Positions 1-7,499 of a stretch of DNA of 64,000 nucleotides are shown in pieces. Each line of letters opens with the position of its first letter. Position 1 is the first letter of the stretch. Origin of the DNA: Streptomyces diastatochromogenes. GTDB taxonomy: Bacteria > Actinomycetota > Actinomycetes > Streptomycetales > Streptomycetaceae. Under the pieces are notes generated by a model that ran no database searches, was not told the origin of the DNA, and saw only the letters and a list, made by a program, of their open reading frames with translations. The position numbers and the translations under genes are program-made. The stretch covers positions 481 through 64,480 of the forward strand of contig NZ_MCGQ01000016.1 in the NCBI RefSeq assembly GCF_002242805.1. Reading direction: 5' to 3'.

Positions 1-1488
1 CTGTGGCTGGTCCCGCTCGTCGTCGCCGGGCTCGCCGACTTCCTGGCCAGGGCCGCGGCCTACGCCGTCAACCAGGCCTTCGGCACCGCCGTCTCCGGCC
101 AGAGCGCGGGCATCATGACGATCCTCGTCTTCGGCGCCGGCACCGACTACGCCCTGCTCCTCGTCTCCCGCTACCGCGAGGAGCTACGGCGCCACGAGCG
201 GCCGTACGACGCCATGCGGGCCGCACTGCGCGGCTGCGGGCCCGCCGTGCTGGCCTCCTCCGGCACGGTCGCCGCAGGGCTGCTGTGCCTGCTCGCCGCC
301 GACCTCAACTCCAGCCGGGGCATGGGCCCGCTCGGCACGGTCGGGGTGCTGTGCGCGCTGGCCGCGATGCTGACCCTGCTGCCCGCCGTCCTGGTGCTGC
401 TGGGCCGCCGCGTGTTCTGGCCGCTCGTGCCCGCCTACGGCAGCACGCCCAAGGCCGCCCGCCGCTCGCTGTTCGCCGCGATGGGCTCCTCCGCCGGGCG
501 CCGCCCGCTGACCGTCCTCGCCTCCGGCGCCGCCCTGCTCGGCGCGCTCGCACTGGGCGCGCTCAACCTGCCCGGACCGCTGAAGCAGCTGGACACCTTC
601 GTCGACCGGCCCGAATCCGTCACCGCCATGGAGACCCTGGCCAAGGCCTACCCGCAGCGGTCCGCACAGCCCATCGAGATCCTCACCCCGGCCGACCGCG
701 CCGACGCCACCCTCGCGACGGCCGAGGGCACCCGGGGAGTGGCGGGCGCGACGGAGGGCCGTACCGGCGGAGGCTGGACCGAGATCACGGTGACCGCGTC
801 CGCGCCGCCCCAGTCCGCCGCCGAGACCGCCACCATCCAGGCGCTCCGGCACCGGCTCACCGGCTCCTACGTCGGCGGGCCGAGCGCCCAGCAGCTGGAC
901 CTGGCGGACACCAACGCCCGGGACCGGACGGTCGTCGTACCGATCGTGCTGCTCTCCGTGCTGCTGATCCTGATCGCCCTGCTGCGCTCCCTGGTCGCGC
1001 CGCTGATCCTGGTGGCCGCCGTGGTCGCCGTGTGGGGTGCGGCGCTCGGCCTCGGCGGGCTGGTCTTCGAGCCGCTGTTCGGCTTCCACGGCACCGATCC
1101 CGGCCTCGGCCTGCTCTCCTTCGTGTTCCTGGTCGCCCTCGGCGTCGACTACGGCATCTTCCTGATGCACCGCATGCGGGAGGAGTCCCTCAAGGGCGCC
1201 GAGCCGGCACAGGCCGCGCTGACGGCACTGCGCACCACCGGCGGGGTCATCGCCTCCGCCGGGCTCGTCCTCGCCGCCACCTTCGCCGTGCTGACCAACA
1301 TGGGCCTGGTCCCGCTGGTCGAGCTGGGCTTCGTCATCGCCGTCGGTGTGCTGCTGGACACCTTCCTCGTCCGCACCTACCTGGTGACCAGCGCGAGCGT
1401 GGCCCTGGGGCGGTGGGTGTGGTGGCCGGGCCGACTGTCCAGGACGCCCGAGGTGCCGAGGAAGCGCACACCGGAGCCCGTGGCCTGA
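1..1488 (+). CDS. MMPL/RND-family transporter, C-terminal part (5' end outside window)
   Basis: The frame is open from the first base, so the start lies upstream and only about 495 residues are visible. The protein is a membrane transporter of the MMPL (RND-like) family, which exports lipids or drugs using proton motive force. Visible features are a GTDYALLLVSRYREEL segment (Asp-Tyr in a membrane helix, typical of MMPL proteins), several hydrophobic helices, a soluble loop near residues 200-300, and a second matching membrane half with VALGVDYGIFLMHRMREE. It ends 15 bases before the sensor kinase, suggesting a shared operon. The substrate cannot be inferred. Confidence 0.88.
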   Translation: MWLVPLVVAGLADFLARAAAYAVNQAFGTAVSGQSAGIMTILVFGAGTDYALLLVSRYREELRRHERPYDAMRAALRGCGPAVLASSGTVAAGLLCLLAADLNSSRGMGPLGTVGVLCALAAMLTLLPAVLVLLGRRVFWPLVPAYGSTPKAARRSLFAAMGSSAGRRPLTVLASGAALLGALALGALNLPGPLKQLDTFVDRPESVTAMETLAKAYPQRSAQPIEILTPADRADATLATAEGTRGVAGATEGRTGGGWTEITVTASAPPQSAAETATIQALRHRLTGSYVGGPSAQQLDLADTNARDRTVVVPIVLLSVLLILIALLRSLVAPLILVAAVVAVWGAALGLGGLVFEPLFGFHGTDPGLGLLSFVFLVALGVDYGIFLMHRMREESLKGAEPAQAALTALRTTGGVIASAGLVLAATFAVLTNMGLVPLVELGFVIAVGVLLDTFLVRTYLVTSASVALGRWVWWPGRLSRTPEVPRKRTPEPVA

Positions 1489-1503
1489 CCCCCGTACCGG
1501 AAG

Positions 1504-2691
1504 ATGAACCCCGTGCAGGCAACCATCAGCGCTCCCCGGCCCCGGCTCGCGGCGCTCTCTCCCGACCCCCTGCGGCAGGACGCGTACCTCGCCGCCGGCC
1601 TCGCCGCCCTGGCCTCCGCGGTCGCCGTGACCGTCGGCAGCGGACGGCACCCGGACGCGCTGGGCTGGGCCCTGCTGCTGGGCCTGCACGTGCCGCTCGT
1701 CTGGCGCCGGCGGGCGCCGCTGACCGCGCTGGCGATCATGATCCCGCTGATCGCGGTCTACCACCAGCAGGACTACAACCACTCCGCGCCGACCGCCGCC
1801 TCCATGGTCGTCCTCTACACGGTGGCGGTCACCAGCGGCCCCCGGCGCACGGCGGCCATCGGCTGTGCCGTCGTCGCGCTCATGGTGGTCCTGAAGATCG
1901 ACGAGGGCATGGCCGGGCTCACGGTGTCCTTCCAGATCACCGGCTGGATCGTCTCCATGCTCGTCCTGGGCGGCTACATCCGCGTCCACCGGGAGAACGC
2001 GGCCGCCGCCCTGGAACGCGCCGAGCGGGCCGAACGCACCCGCGAGGAGGAGGCCCGCCGCCGGGTCGCCGAGGAACGCCTGCGCATCGCCCGCGACCTG
2101 CACGACCTGCTCGCCCACAGCATCACCCTGATCGGCGTGCAGACCTCGGTCGCCGCCCACGTCCTGGCCGCCGATCCCGGCCGCCTGGACCGGGCCGCCG
2201 TCGCCCAGGCCCTCGACGAGATCGCCGAGACCTGCCGCACCTCCCGGGGGGAACTCCGTACGACCCTGGACGTGCTGCGCGACCCCGGCTCCCCGGACGC
2301 CCGCGGCCCGCTGCCCGGCCTGCACGGCCTGGCCGACCTCGCCCGCTCGACCGTGGGCGCCCAGGTGAAGCTCACGGTCACGGCGGACGAGGTGCCGCCC
2401 GCCGTGGGGGCCGCCGCCTACCGGATCGTGCAGGAGGCGCTCACCAACGCCGTACGGCACGGCGGCCGGGACGACCTGACCGTGCGGGTGCGGGTGTACG
2501 AGGACGAGGGGACCCTCCGCGTCCACGTCACCGACGACGGCGCCGGCGCCGCGGACGGCACCCCCGGCTACGGGCTGGTCGGCATGCGGGAGCGGGCGCG
2601 CAGCGTCGGCGGCACGCTGGCCGCCGGGCCGCGCGAGGACACCGACGGCTTCGAGGTGACGGCCGTACTGCCGCTGGGAGGAACCAGATGA
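1504..2691 (+). CDS. Sensor histidine kinase, NarL/DesK-type (HisKA_3)
   Basis: This is a 395-residue membrane sensor kinase that should phosphorylate the response regulator encoded next. The N-terminal half holds about five hydrophobic segments (residues 30-160) without a large extracellular domain. A charged coiled linker (about 165-190) leads to the dimerisation/phosphoacceptor motif ARDLHDLLAHS, with the likely phosphorylated His near residue 200. The ATPase part shows the N box (IVQEALTNAVRHGG) and a G box (DDGAG ... GYGLVGMRERARSVGG). Its stop overlaps the next start as ATGA, so the pair is translationally coupled. Nothing in the sequence identifies the signal. Confidence 0.93.
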   Translation: MNPVQATISAPRPRLAALSPDPLRQDAYLAAGLAALASAVAVTVGSGRHPDALGWALLLGLHVPLVWRRRAPLTALAIMIPLIAVYHQQDYNHSAPTAASMVVLYTVAVTSGPRRTAAIGCAVVALMVVLKIDEGMAGLTVSFQITGWIVSMLVLGGYIRVHRENAAAALERAERAERTREEEARRRVAEERLRIARDLHDLLAHSITLIGVQTSVAAHVLAADPGRLDRAAVAQALDEIAETCRTSRGELRTTLDVLRDPGSPDARGPLPGLHGLADLARSTVGAQVKLTVTADEVPPAVGAAAYRIVQEALTNAVRHGGRDDLTVRVRVYEDEGTLRVHVTDDGAGAADGTPGYGLVGMRERARSVGGTLAAGPREDTDGFEVTAVLPLGGTR

Positions 2692-3353
2692 ACCCCGTCC
2701 GGGTGCTGCTCGCCGACGACCAGACCCTGGTGCGGGCCGCGTTCGCGATGCTCGTGGAGTCAGCGCCGGACATGGTGGTCGTCGGACAGGCCGCCACCGG
2801 CCGCGAGGCCGTCGACCTCGCCCGCACCGAACGCGCCGACCTGGTGCTGATGGACGTCCGCATGCCCGACCTCGACGGCATCGAGGCGACCCGGCTGATC
2901 GCCGCCGACGAGGATCTCGCCGGGGTGAAGGTGCTGGTCCTCACCACCTACGACACCGACGAGAACATCGTGGACGCGCTGCGCGCCGGCGCCTCCGGGT
3001 TCCTGGTGAAGGACACCCGTCCGGGTGATCTGCTCGACGCGATCCGGACGGTCGCCGCGGGCGAGGCGCTGCTCTCCCCGGGGCCGACGGCACGGCTGAT
3101 CGAGCGGTTCCTGCGCAGCCCCTCGGCGCCCGTGACGGGCGGCCCTGAGTGCCTGTCGGACCGGGAGCGGGAGGTGTTGACGCTGGTCACCCGGGGCCTC
3201 AACAACACGGAGATCGCCGAGGCGCTGGGGCTGAGCCCGCTCACCGCGAAGACCCATGTGAGCCGGATCATGGGCAAGCTCGGGGCGCGCGACCGGGCCC
3301 AGCTGGTCATCGTGGGCTACGAGTCGGGGCTGGTGATTCCGGGGAGCATGTGA
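2688..3353 (+). CDS. LuxR/NarL-family response regulator
   Basis: A 221-residue two-domain regulator. The receiver domain (about 1-120) shows the acidic pair LLADDQ, the phosphoacceptor Asp near residue 56 in LVLMDVRMPD, the conserved Thr in VLTTYD, and the Lys in FLVKD. The C-terminal LuxR helix-turn-helix (about 150-215) contains LSDREREVLTLVTRGLNN and the recognition region SPLTAKTHVSRIMGKLGARD. The ATG overlaps the kinase stop (ATGA). The cognate promoter may be that of the MMPL operon, but no site was identified. Confidence 0.95.
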   Translation: MNPVRVLLADDQTLVRAAFAMLVESAPDMVVVGQAATGREAVDLARTERADLVLMDVRMPDLDGIEATRLIAADEDLAGVKVLVLTTYDTDENIVDALRAGASGFLVKDTRPGDLLDAIRTVAAGEALLSPGPTARLIERFLRSPSAPVTGGPECLSDREREVLTLVTRGLNNTEIAEALGLSPLTAKTHVSRIMGKLGARDRAQLVIVGYESGLVIPGSM

Positions 3354-3356
3354 GGC

Positions 3357-4538
3357 GTGATCCCGCTGAGCCGCGCGCTTCTCGTCGCCACCGCGTTCCT
3401 CACCCCGCTCACCGCCCTGCACCCGGCCCACTCCACGCCCGGCTGCGTCTCCTCCGTGCCGTACGTGGGCGGGAAGGGCGGCTACGCCACGTACCGCATC
3501 CCCGCGACCGTCGTCACCCGGCACGGCACGGTCCTGGCCTTCGCCGAGGGCCGGCGCACGAGCGCCGCCGACACCGGTGACATCGATGTCGTCCTGCGCC
3601 GCTCCACCGACGGCGGCTGCACCTGGGGCCCGCTGACCGTGGTGGCCGCGGGGGAGGGCGACACCCGGGGCAACCCGGCACCCGTGGTCGACCCGCGCTC
3701 CGGCGCCGTCGTCCTCGTCACCTCGTACAACAGCGGGGTCGTGACGGAGGACCAGATCATGCGCGGCGAGGTCACGCCCGAGCAGAGCCGCCGGGTGTTC
3801 GTCCAGCGCAGCAGGGACGACGGCCGCCACTTCACACCTCCGCGCGACATCACGGCCGAGGTGAAGCCACCGGACTGGCGCTGGTACGCGACCGGCCCCG
3901 GCCACGCCCTGGCCCTCACCCGCGGCCCGCACGCCGGCCGCCTCCTCGTCCCCGCCAACCACTCCACGGCCCCGCTCCCGGGCTCCCCGGACACCGGCCA
4001 GGGGCCCGGATACGACGGCGGCCACGCGCTCTACAGCGACGACGGCGGCCGCACCTGGCACCTCGGCTTCGTGGACGACACCTACGACGGCGGGACCAAC
4101 ACCAACGAGACCAGCGCCGCCCAACTCCCGGACGGCCGCGTGTACTTCAGCGCCCGCGACCAGTACGGCAGCGCCCCCGGCAACCGCCTCGACACGTACT
4201 CCAGCGACGGAGGCGCGACCCTCGACCGTCCCTTCCGCGTGCAGCACACCCTCGACGCCGTGCCGGTGGTCGAGGGCAGCGTCCTCCAACTCCAGGGCCG
4301 TGACGCCCCGTTGATGTTCTCGGCCCCCTCCGAGCCCACGGCCCGCCGAGCCATGGCCCTCTGGTCCAGCACGAACGCCGGCCACACCTTCACCAAGCTG
4401 CTCACACTCTCCGGCCGCCGCCCGGCCGCCTACTCCGACCTGGCCCAGCTCGGCCGGGGCACGGTCGGCCTCCTGTACGAGACAGGGGCGAAGGGGGCGT
4501 ACGAGACCATCGAGTTCCGGCGGGTGCGGGTGCCCTAG
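3357..4538 (+). CDS. Secreted exo-alpha-sialidase-like (BNR repeat) protein
   Basis: A 393-residue protein starting at GTG three bases after the response-regulator stop. Residues 1-26 look like a signal peptide (hydrophobic run after MIPLSRALL), so it should be exported. A YRIP motif replaces the FRIP/YRIP arginine motif of sialidases, and Asp-box repeats (SxDxGxxW-like) occur as STDGGCTW, YSDDGGRTW and a degenerate YSSDGGATLD. NETSAAQLPDGRVYFSAR is typical of the six-bladed sialidase propeller. It should hydrolyse terminal sialic acids or similar sugars from glycoconjugates. Exact specificity (sialidase or other BNR hydrolase) is uncertain. Confidence 0.85.
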   Translation: MIPLSRALLVATAFLTPLTALHPAHSTPGCVSSVPYVGGKGGYATYRIPATVVTRHGTVLAFAEGRRTSAADTGDIDVVLRRSTDGGCTWGPLTVVAAGEGDTRGNPAPVVDPRSGAVVLVTSYNSGVVTEDQIMRGEVTPEQSRRVFVQRSRDDGRHFTPPRDITAEVKPPDWRWYATGPGHALALTRGPHAGRLLVPANHSTAPLPGSPDTGQGPGYDGGHALYSDDGGRTWHLGFVDDTYDGGTNTNETSAAQLPDGRVYFSARDQYGSAPGNRLDTYSSDGGATLDRPFRVQHTLDAVPVVEGSVLQLQGRDAPLMFSAPSEPTARRAMALWSSTNAGHTFTKLLTLSGRRPAAYSDLAQLGRGTVGLLYETGAKGAYETIEFRRVRVP

Positions 4539-4607
4539 GCGTGTCCTGAGTTCTGATCAAGGCGTGGATAGGGATGGGGAGTTGATCGAGCCGTTCTTGA
4601 TCGATAA

Positions 4608-4643
4608 CTACTACGTACTACGCAGTATCGTATAACGTAGTAG
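4608..4643. promoter_or_regulatory. Inverted repeat CTACTACGT/ACGTAGTAG, probable PadR operator
   Basis: Perfect 9-bp arms lie at 4608-4616 and 4635-4643, and a further TACTACG copy at 4616-4622 sits inside. The site lies 25-60 bases upstream of the padR-like start, and the local AT-richness contrasts with the neighbouring genes. PadR regulators usually repress their own operon, so autoregulation is inferred. A strong GGAGG ribosome site follows at about 4658. Confidence 0.55.
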
Positions 4644-4668
4644 TCGGGAGGAACGAAGGAGGTGCCCG

Positions 4669-4989
4669 ATGCCACGTCAACGGGACCGCGTCGGATGGGC
4701 CGAACCCGCGCTGCTGATCCTGGCCAGCCTGGCCGACGGCCCCAAGCACGGCTACGCGATCACCAAGGACGTCGAGGAACAGACATCCATCAGGCTGGGA
4801 CCGGGCACGCTGTATGCCGCCATCGCGCGGCTGGAGGAACGCGGCCTGGTCGCGCCGCTGGACGAGGACGAGCGTCGGCGGCCCTACCGCATCACCGCGG
4901 AAGGCCAGGCCGTACTCGACGAAAAACTCCGGGCGATGGCCCGCTTCGCACGTACCGGGTTGACCCGACTGGGGGTAGCAAACGCGTGA
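4669..4989 (+). CDS. PadR-family transcriptional regulator
   Basis: A 106-residue winged-helix repressor. The PadR fold is recognisable from ALLILASLADGPKHGYAI at the N terminus, the recognition-helix segment LGPGTLYAAIARLEERGL, and the wing RRPYRITAEGQAVL. Only a short C-terminal helix follows, as in the smaller PadR subfamily. The ATG has a strong GGAGG ribosome site. The stop overlaps the GTG of the next gene (GTGA), indicating co-translation with the membrane protein it probably co-regulates. The effector is unknown. Confidence 0.93.
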   Translation: MPRQRDRVGWAEPALLILASLADGPKHGYAITKDVEEQTSIRLGPGTLYAAIARLEERGLVAPLDEDERRRPYRITAEGQAVLDEKLRAMARFARTGLTRLGVANA

Positions 4990-5831
4990 TCGACATGGCA
5001 GCCCGGCTGGCCTTGCGGGCATACCCTCCCTCGTTCCGGGAGCGCTACGGTTGCGAACTTGAAGCGCTGGTCGAGGACACCGGCGCCCGCCCGAGCGTCG
5101 TCGCGGACCTCCTTGTCGGCGCGCTGCGGGCATGGCTTCACCCGGTGATGCCCGATCAGTCCGCCGAACGGCACCGCCGCCGTATGCAGGCAAGCGTCGC
5201 CACCACCTGGGTCGCCTGGTGCGCCGCACTGTATGCCCTGCCGATAGTGAACTTCATCCTGTCCGAGGGACCTTGGCCGACTCCGGACCTGGTGCGCCGA
5301 CTGCTCGACGTTGCGGAGTACGCCATGTACGGCGCTGGGCTCATCCTGCTGGTCGGTGCCCTCGCGCTCCTTGTGGAAACCTCCAGAGCCGGCGACTGGA
5401 CCGCGTGGCGCCCGCTGGTGGTTCTCATCCCGACGCTGCCCACGTGGCTGATCGCGCCGTTGCTCCTGGCGTTCGCCTCCATCGATCCGATCTCCTATTG
5501 GGTCGGGGCCTTGGCGGTGCTCGGGCCGGCAGCGTTCCTCATTTCCGTGGCGGTGACGCCTGCTGTCGTCGTCACCCGGTGCCGACCATCTGCCAAGGTC
5601 TTGCGGTTGCTTGCCCTGTCCGGGGTTGCGGTGGCGTTCGCTGTGACGACGACAGGCATCGCCTGTGTTGCGGCGCTGATCACGAATACCGCTGACGCGG
5701 CCCAGCTGGTCACGATGCCCATACTCGCCGTCACTGTTGCCGCTTCCGCAGCAGCCCTGGTCAGCTCTGGTCGCGGAGCCAAGGCTGCGCTCCACAGGGA
5801 GCATCCGGTGGAACTTGAGGGTGACGTGTGA
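4986..5831 (+). CDS. PadR-coupled multi-pass membrane protein of unknown function
   Basis: A 281-residue protein starting at the GTG that overlaps the padR stop. The N-terminal segment LRAYPPSFRERYGCELEALV resembles the cytoplasmic prefix found on permeases partnered with PadR regulators. It is followed by about six hydrophobic segments (for example near residues 68-85, 105-125, 140-165, 170-195, 205-230 and 235-260). No transporter motif or ATP-binding partner is visible. The regulator-plus-membrane-protein pairing suggests a role in envelope stress or small-molecule response, but function is not known. Confidence 0.8.
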   Translation: MIDMAARLALRAYPPSFRERYGCELEALVEDTGARPSVVADLLVGALRAWLHPVMPDQSAERHRRRMQASVATTWVAWCAALYALPIVNFILSEGPWPTPDLVRRLLDVAEYAMYGAGLILLVGALALLVETSRAGDWTAWRPLVVLIPTLPTWLIAPLLLAFASIDPISYWVGALAVLGPAAFLISVAVTPAVVVTRCRPSAKVLRLLALSGVAVAFAVTTTGIACVAALITNTADAAQLVTMPILAVTVAASAAALVSSGRGAKAALHREHPVELEGDV

Positions 5832-6135
5832 GTGACGCTGCGATGCTCCCGCTCCAGGGTGCGCTTCGAGTCCTCATCACGTGGCCGGCTCGGGACGCGG
5901 GCCGGATCTGCCAATGATCTCAACTGGAGACAGCCCCTAGCAGGTCGGCAGGAGACGCCTTCTGCCCGTGCTCCCTCCGAGACGGACGAGGTTGGGGCGC
6001 CAATTAACCGACTTTTGCCCATTGTTGATCGGTTGGGCGTTGCTCGCGTCAACCCACGCATGTGAGTGTTGAAGGTCGTTCACTGAGTGAAAGCAGTGAA
6101 CGGAACAAGACACCACCGGTGAGGGGGAAGGCGCC
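5832..6135. other. Intergenic region upstream of the toxin locus
   Basis: No convincing gene is seen in these 304 bases. A 77-codon open frame (5832-6065) lacks a ribosome site and typical codon bias. AT-richer stretches at about 6000-6030 and 6065-6110, including the near-palindrome CACTGAGTGAAAGCAGTG at 6080-6097, may hold the promoter for the downstream toxin locus. Confidence 0.5.
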
Positions 6136-6915
6136 GTGGGCAGCGCTGAGCCGACGGGATCGGCGGGGGCGACGGACGAGACCGAGGTGCATCGGCCCAG
6201 GTCGGCGCTGTCGGACATTGCGGAGCAGACGGTTCTGCACGCGAGCCGTGCACCATCGCCTCCGGCCGATGTCTCCTCTGAAGCTCAATCGCACCCGAAA
6301 TTCGCCACATTCGCCATCGCGAGGCGTGCAGCAGCGGCGACGGAAATGACGGCCGGGCCTGCGACAACGGCCGCCCCGGAATCCGTAGCCGCCCAGTCGG
6401 CCGACCGGCACAACGCGCCACTCTCCGCGGAACAGGCCGTCCAACTCAGAATTCACCGGCGCCGGTTCCGTACGCGGCTCGGTGAGTTCCGGCGTCGTCG
6501 CGTCCTCGTCCCGTACGGGGAGAACGGTGCCGCCCTGACGGTGGAGATGCACGGGGCGCGGTGGCTGCTCGCGTTCACCGATGAGGCGGCGCTCGCGCGG
6601 TATGCGAGGGCGCGCGGGGAGGACGGCCGGACCTGGCGGTACCGGGCGGTGTGGGGTGCCGCGGTGCTGGACGCCGGTGTACCGGCGGTGGCGGGGACCG
6701 GGCTGCCGTGCGGGGTCTTGGTGGATGCCGGTGACGGCGAGCGGGGCCTGGTGCTGCCGCCGGTCGTCGGGATCGTGCCGGAGACGGTCGCGGTGGATCG
6801 GCCGGAAACCGGCACAGGCGGGGAAATCGGAACCGGAACAGGCACGCCTGGCGTGCTGGACAAGGACTCGGGCGCCGAGACCGCAGGACTGACGACGGGG
6901 GAGGGGCAGCAGTGA
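6136..6915 (+). CDS. SseB-domain protein of a secretion/toxin locus
   Basis: A 259-residue protein with a GTG start after a GAGGGGGAAGG ribosome site. Residues 1-95 are Ala/Ser/Thr-rich and probably disordered. Residues about 110-215 match the SseB N-terminal fold: RVLVPYGENGAALTVEMHG, RWLLAFTDEAALARYA, then GVLVDAGDGERGLVLPPVVG. In Streptomyces such proteins recur beside WXG-like and RHS toxin genes (known context), perhaps as chaperones or secretion accessories. Its stop overlaps the next GTG, so the two are coupled. Direct involvement in secretion is inference. Confidence 0.72.
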   Translation: MGSAEPTGSAGATDETEVHRPRSALSDIAEQTVLHASRAPSPPADVSSEAQSHPKFATFAIARRAAAATEMTAGPATTAAPESVAAQSADRHNAPLSAEQAVQLRIHRRRFRTRLGEFRRRRVLVPYGENGAALTVEMHGARWLLAFTDEAALARYARARGEDGRTWRYRAVWGAAVLDAGVPAVAGTGLPCGVLVDAGDGERGLVLPPVVGIVPETVAVDRPETGTGGEIGTGTGTPGVLDKDSGAETAGLTTGEGQQ

Positions 6916-7499
6916 CGTCACCGAGCGGGGGCGGGCAGCCGGATCTGCAGGTGCAGGGGCTGAAGTCGATCGCCGAAGGCATCAACAAGGCGCTGAGCGA
7001 GATGGATTCGCTGGGTGGGATGAAGGGCTGGGCGGGCGCGGGTCGCGGTTTCACCGGCCTGGAGATGGACGGCATGGACGTCGGCGACGACCAGCTGGGC
7101 GCGATGCTGCACACCTTCTGCGAGCGCTGGCAGTGGGGAGTGCGCGATCTGATGCAGGAGGGCAACGCGCTCGCGGAGGGGATGGGGCTGGCAGCCGGCA
7201 CCTTCCACCAGACGGACGAGTACGTGAAGGGCTCGCTGAAGGTCGCCTACAACTCCGTGGTCGGAGATCCCTTCGCCTCCAACGACAAGGTGGAGAAGCA
7301 GAGCCTGGATCAGATCAACCATGCCGCACAGACGACGGGTTACGGCGAGAAGGACCGCGACAACCTGGTGAAGACCGTGAAGCAGACCGGGAAGGGCATG
7401 CTCACGGACGTGGAGACGAGTGAGGGCGCGCCGGGGAGCCCGATCCCGATCACACCGTCCATCGTGCGGGACGTGACGGGGACCGGTGACGGCAACTGA
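6912..7499 (+). CDS. WXG100/ESX-like partner protein
   Basis: A 195-residue, mostly helical protein. The start is GTG overlapping the previous stop. The segment FCERWQWGVRDLMQEGNALA, followed by a second helix, resembles the helical hairpin of WXG-type proteins. The first about 60 residues are Gly-rich with GAGRGFTGLEM. The C-terminal tail (after about 165) is Pro/Thr-rich. It ends with TGATG shared with the RHS start. The position directly before a protein with a T7SS-type N-terminal domain suggests a secretion partner. No classical signal peptide is present. Confidence 0.68.
   Translation: MTSPSGGGQPDLQVQGLKSIAEGINKALSEMDSLGGMKGWAGAGRGFTGLEMDGMDVGDDQLGAMLHTFCERWQWGVRDLMQEGNALAEGMGLAAGTFHQTDEYVKGSLKVAYNSVVGDPFASNDKVEKQSLDQINHAAQTTGYGEKDRDNLVKTVKQTGKGMLTDVETSEGAPGSPIPITPSIVRDVTGTGDGN

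Noticed and set aside
5858..5882. tRNA T-arm-like stretch (CTTCGAGTCC)
   Set aside because: No acceptor, D or anticodon arm could be built around it, so it is not a tRNA or an obvious attachment site.
5832..6065. 77-codon open frame after the PadR-coupled membrane protein
   Set aside because: No ribosome site, no recognisable family, and weak codon bias; treated as intergenic.
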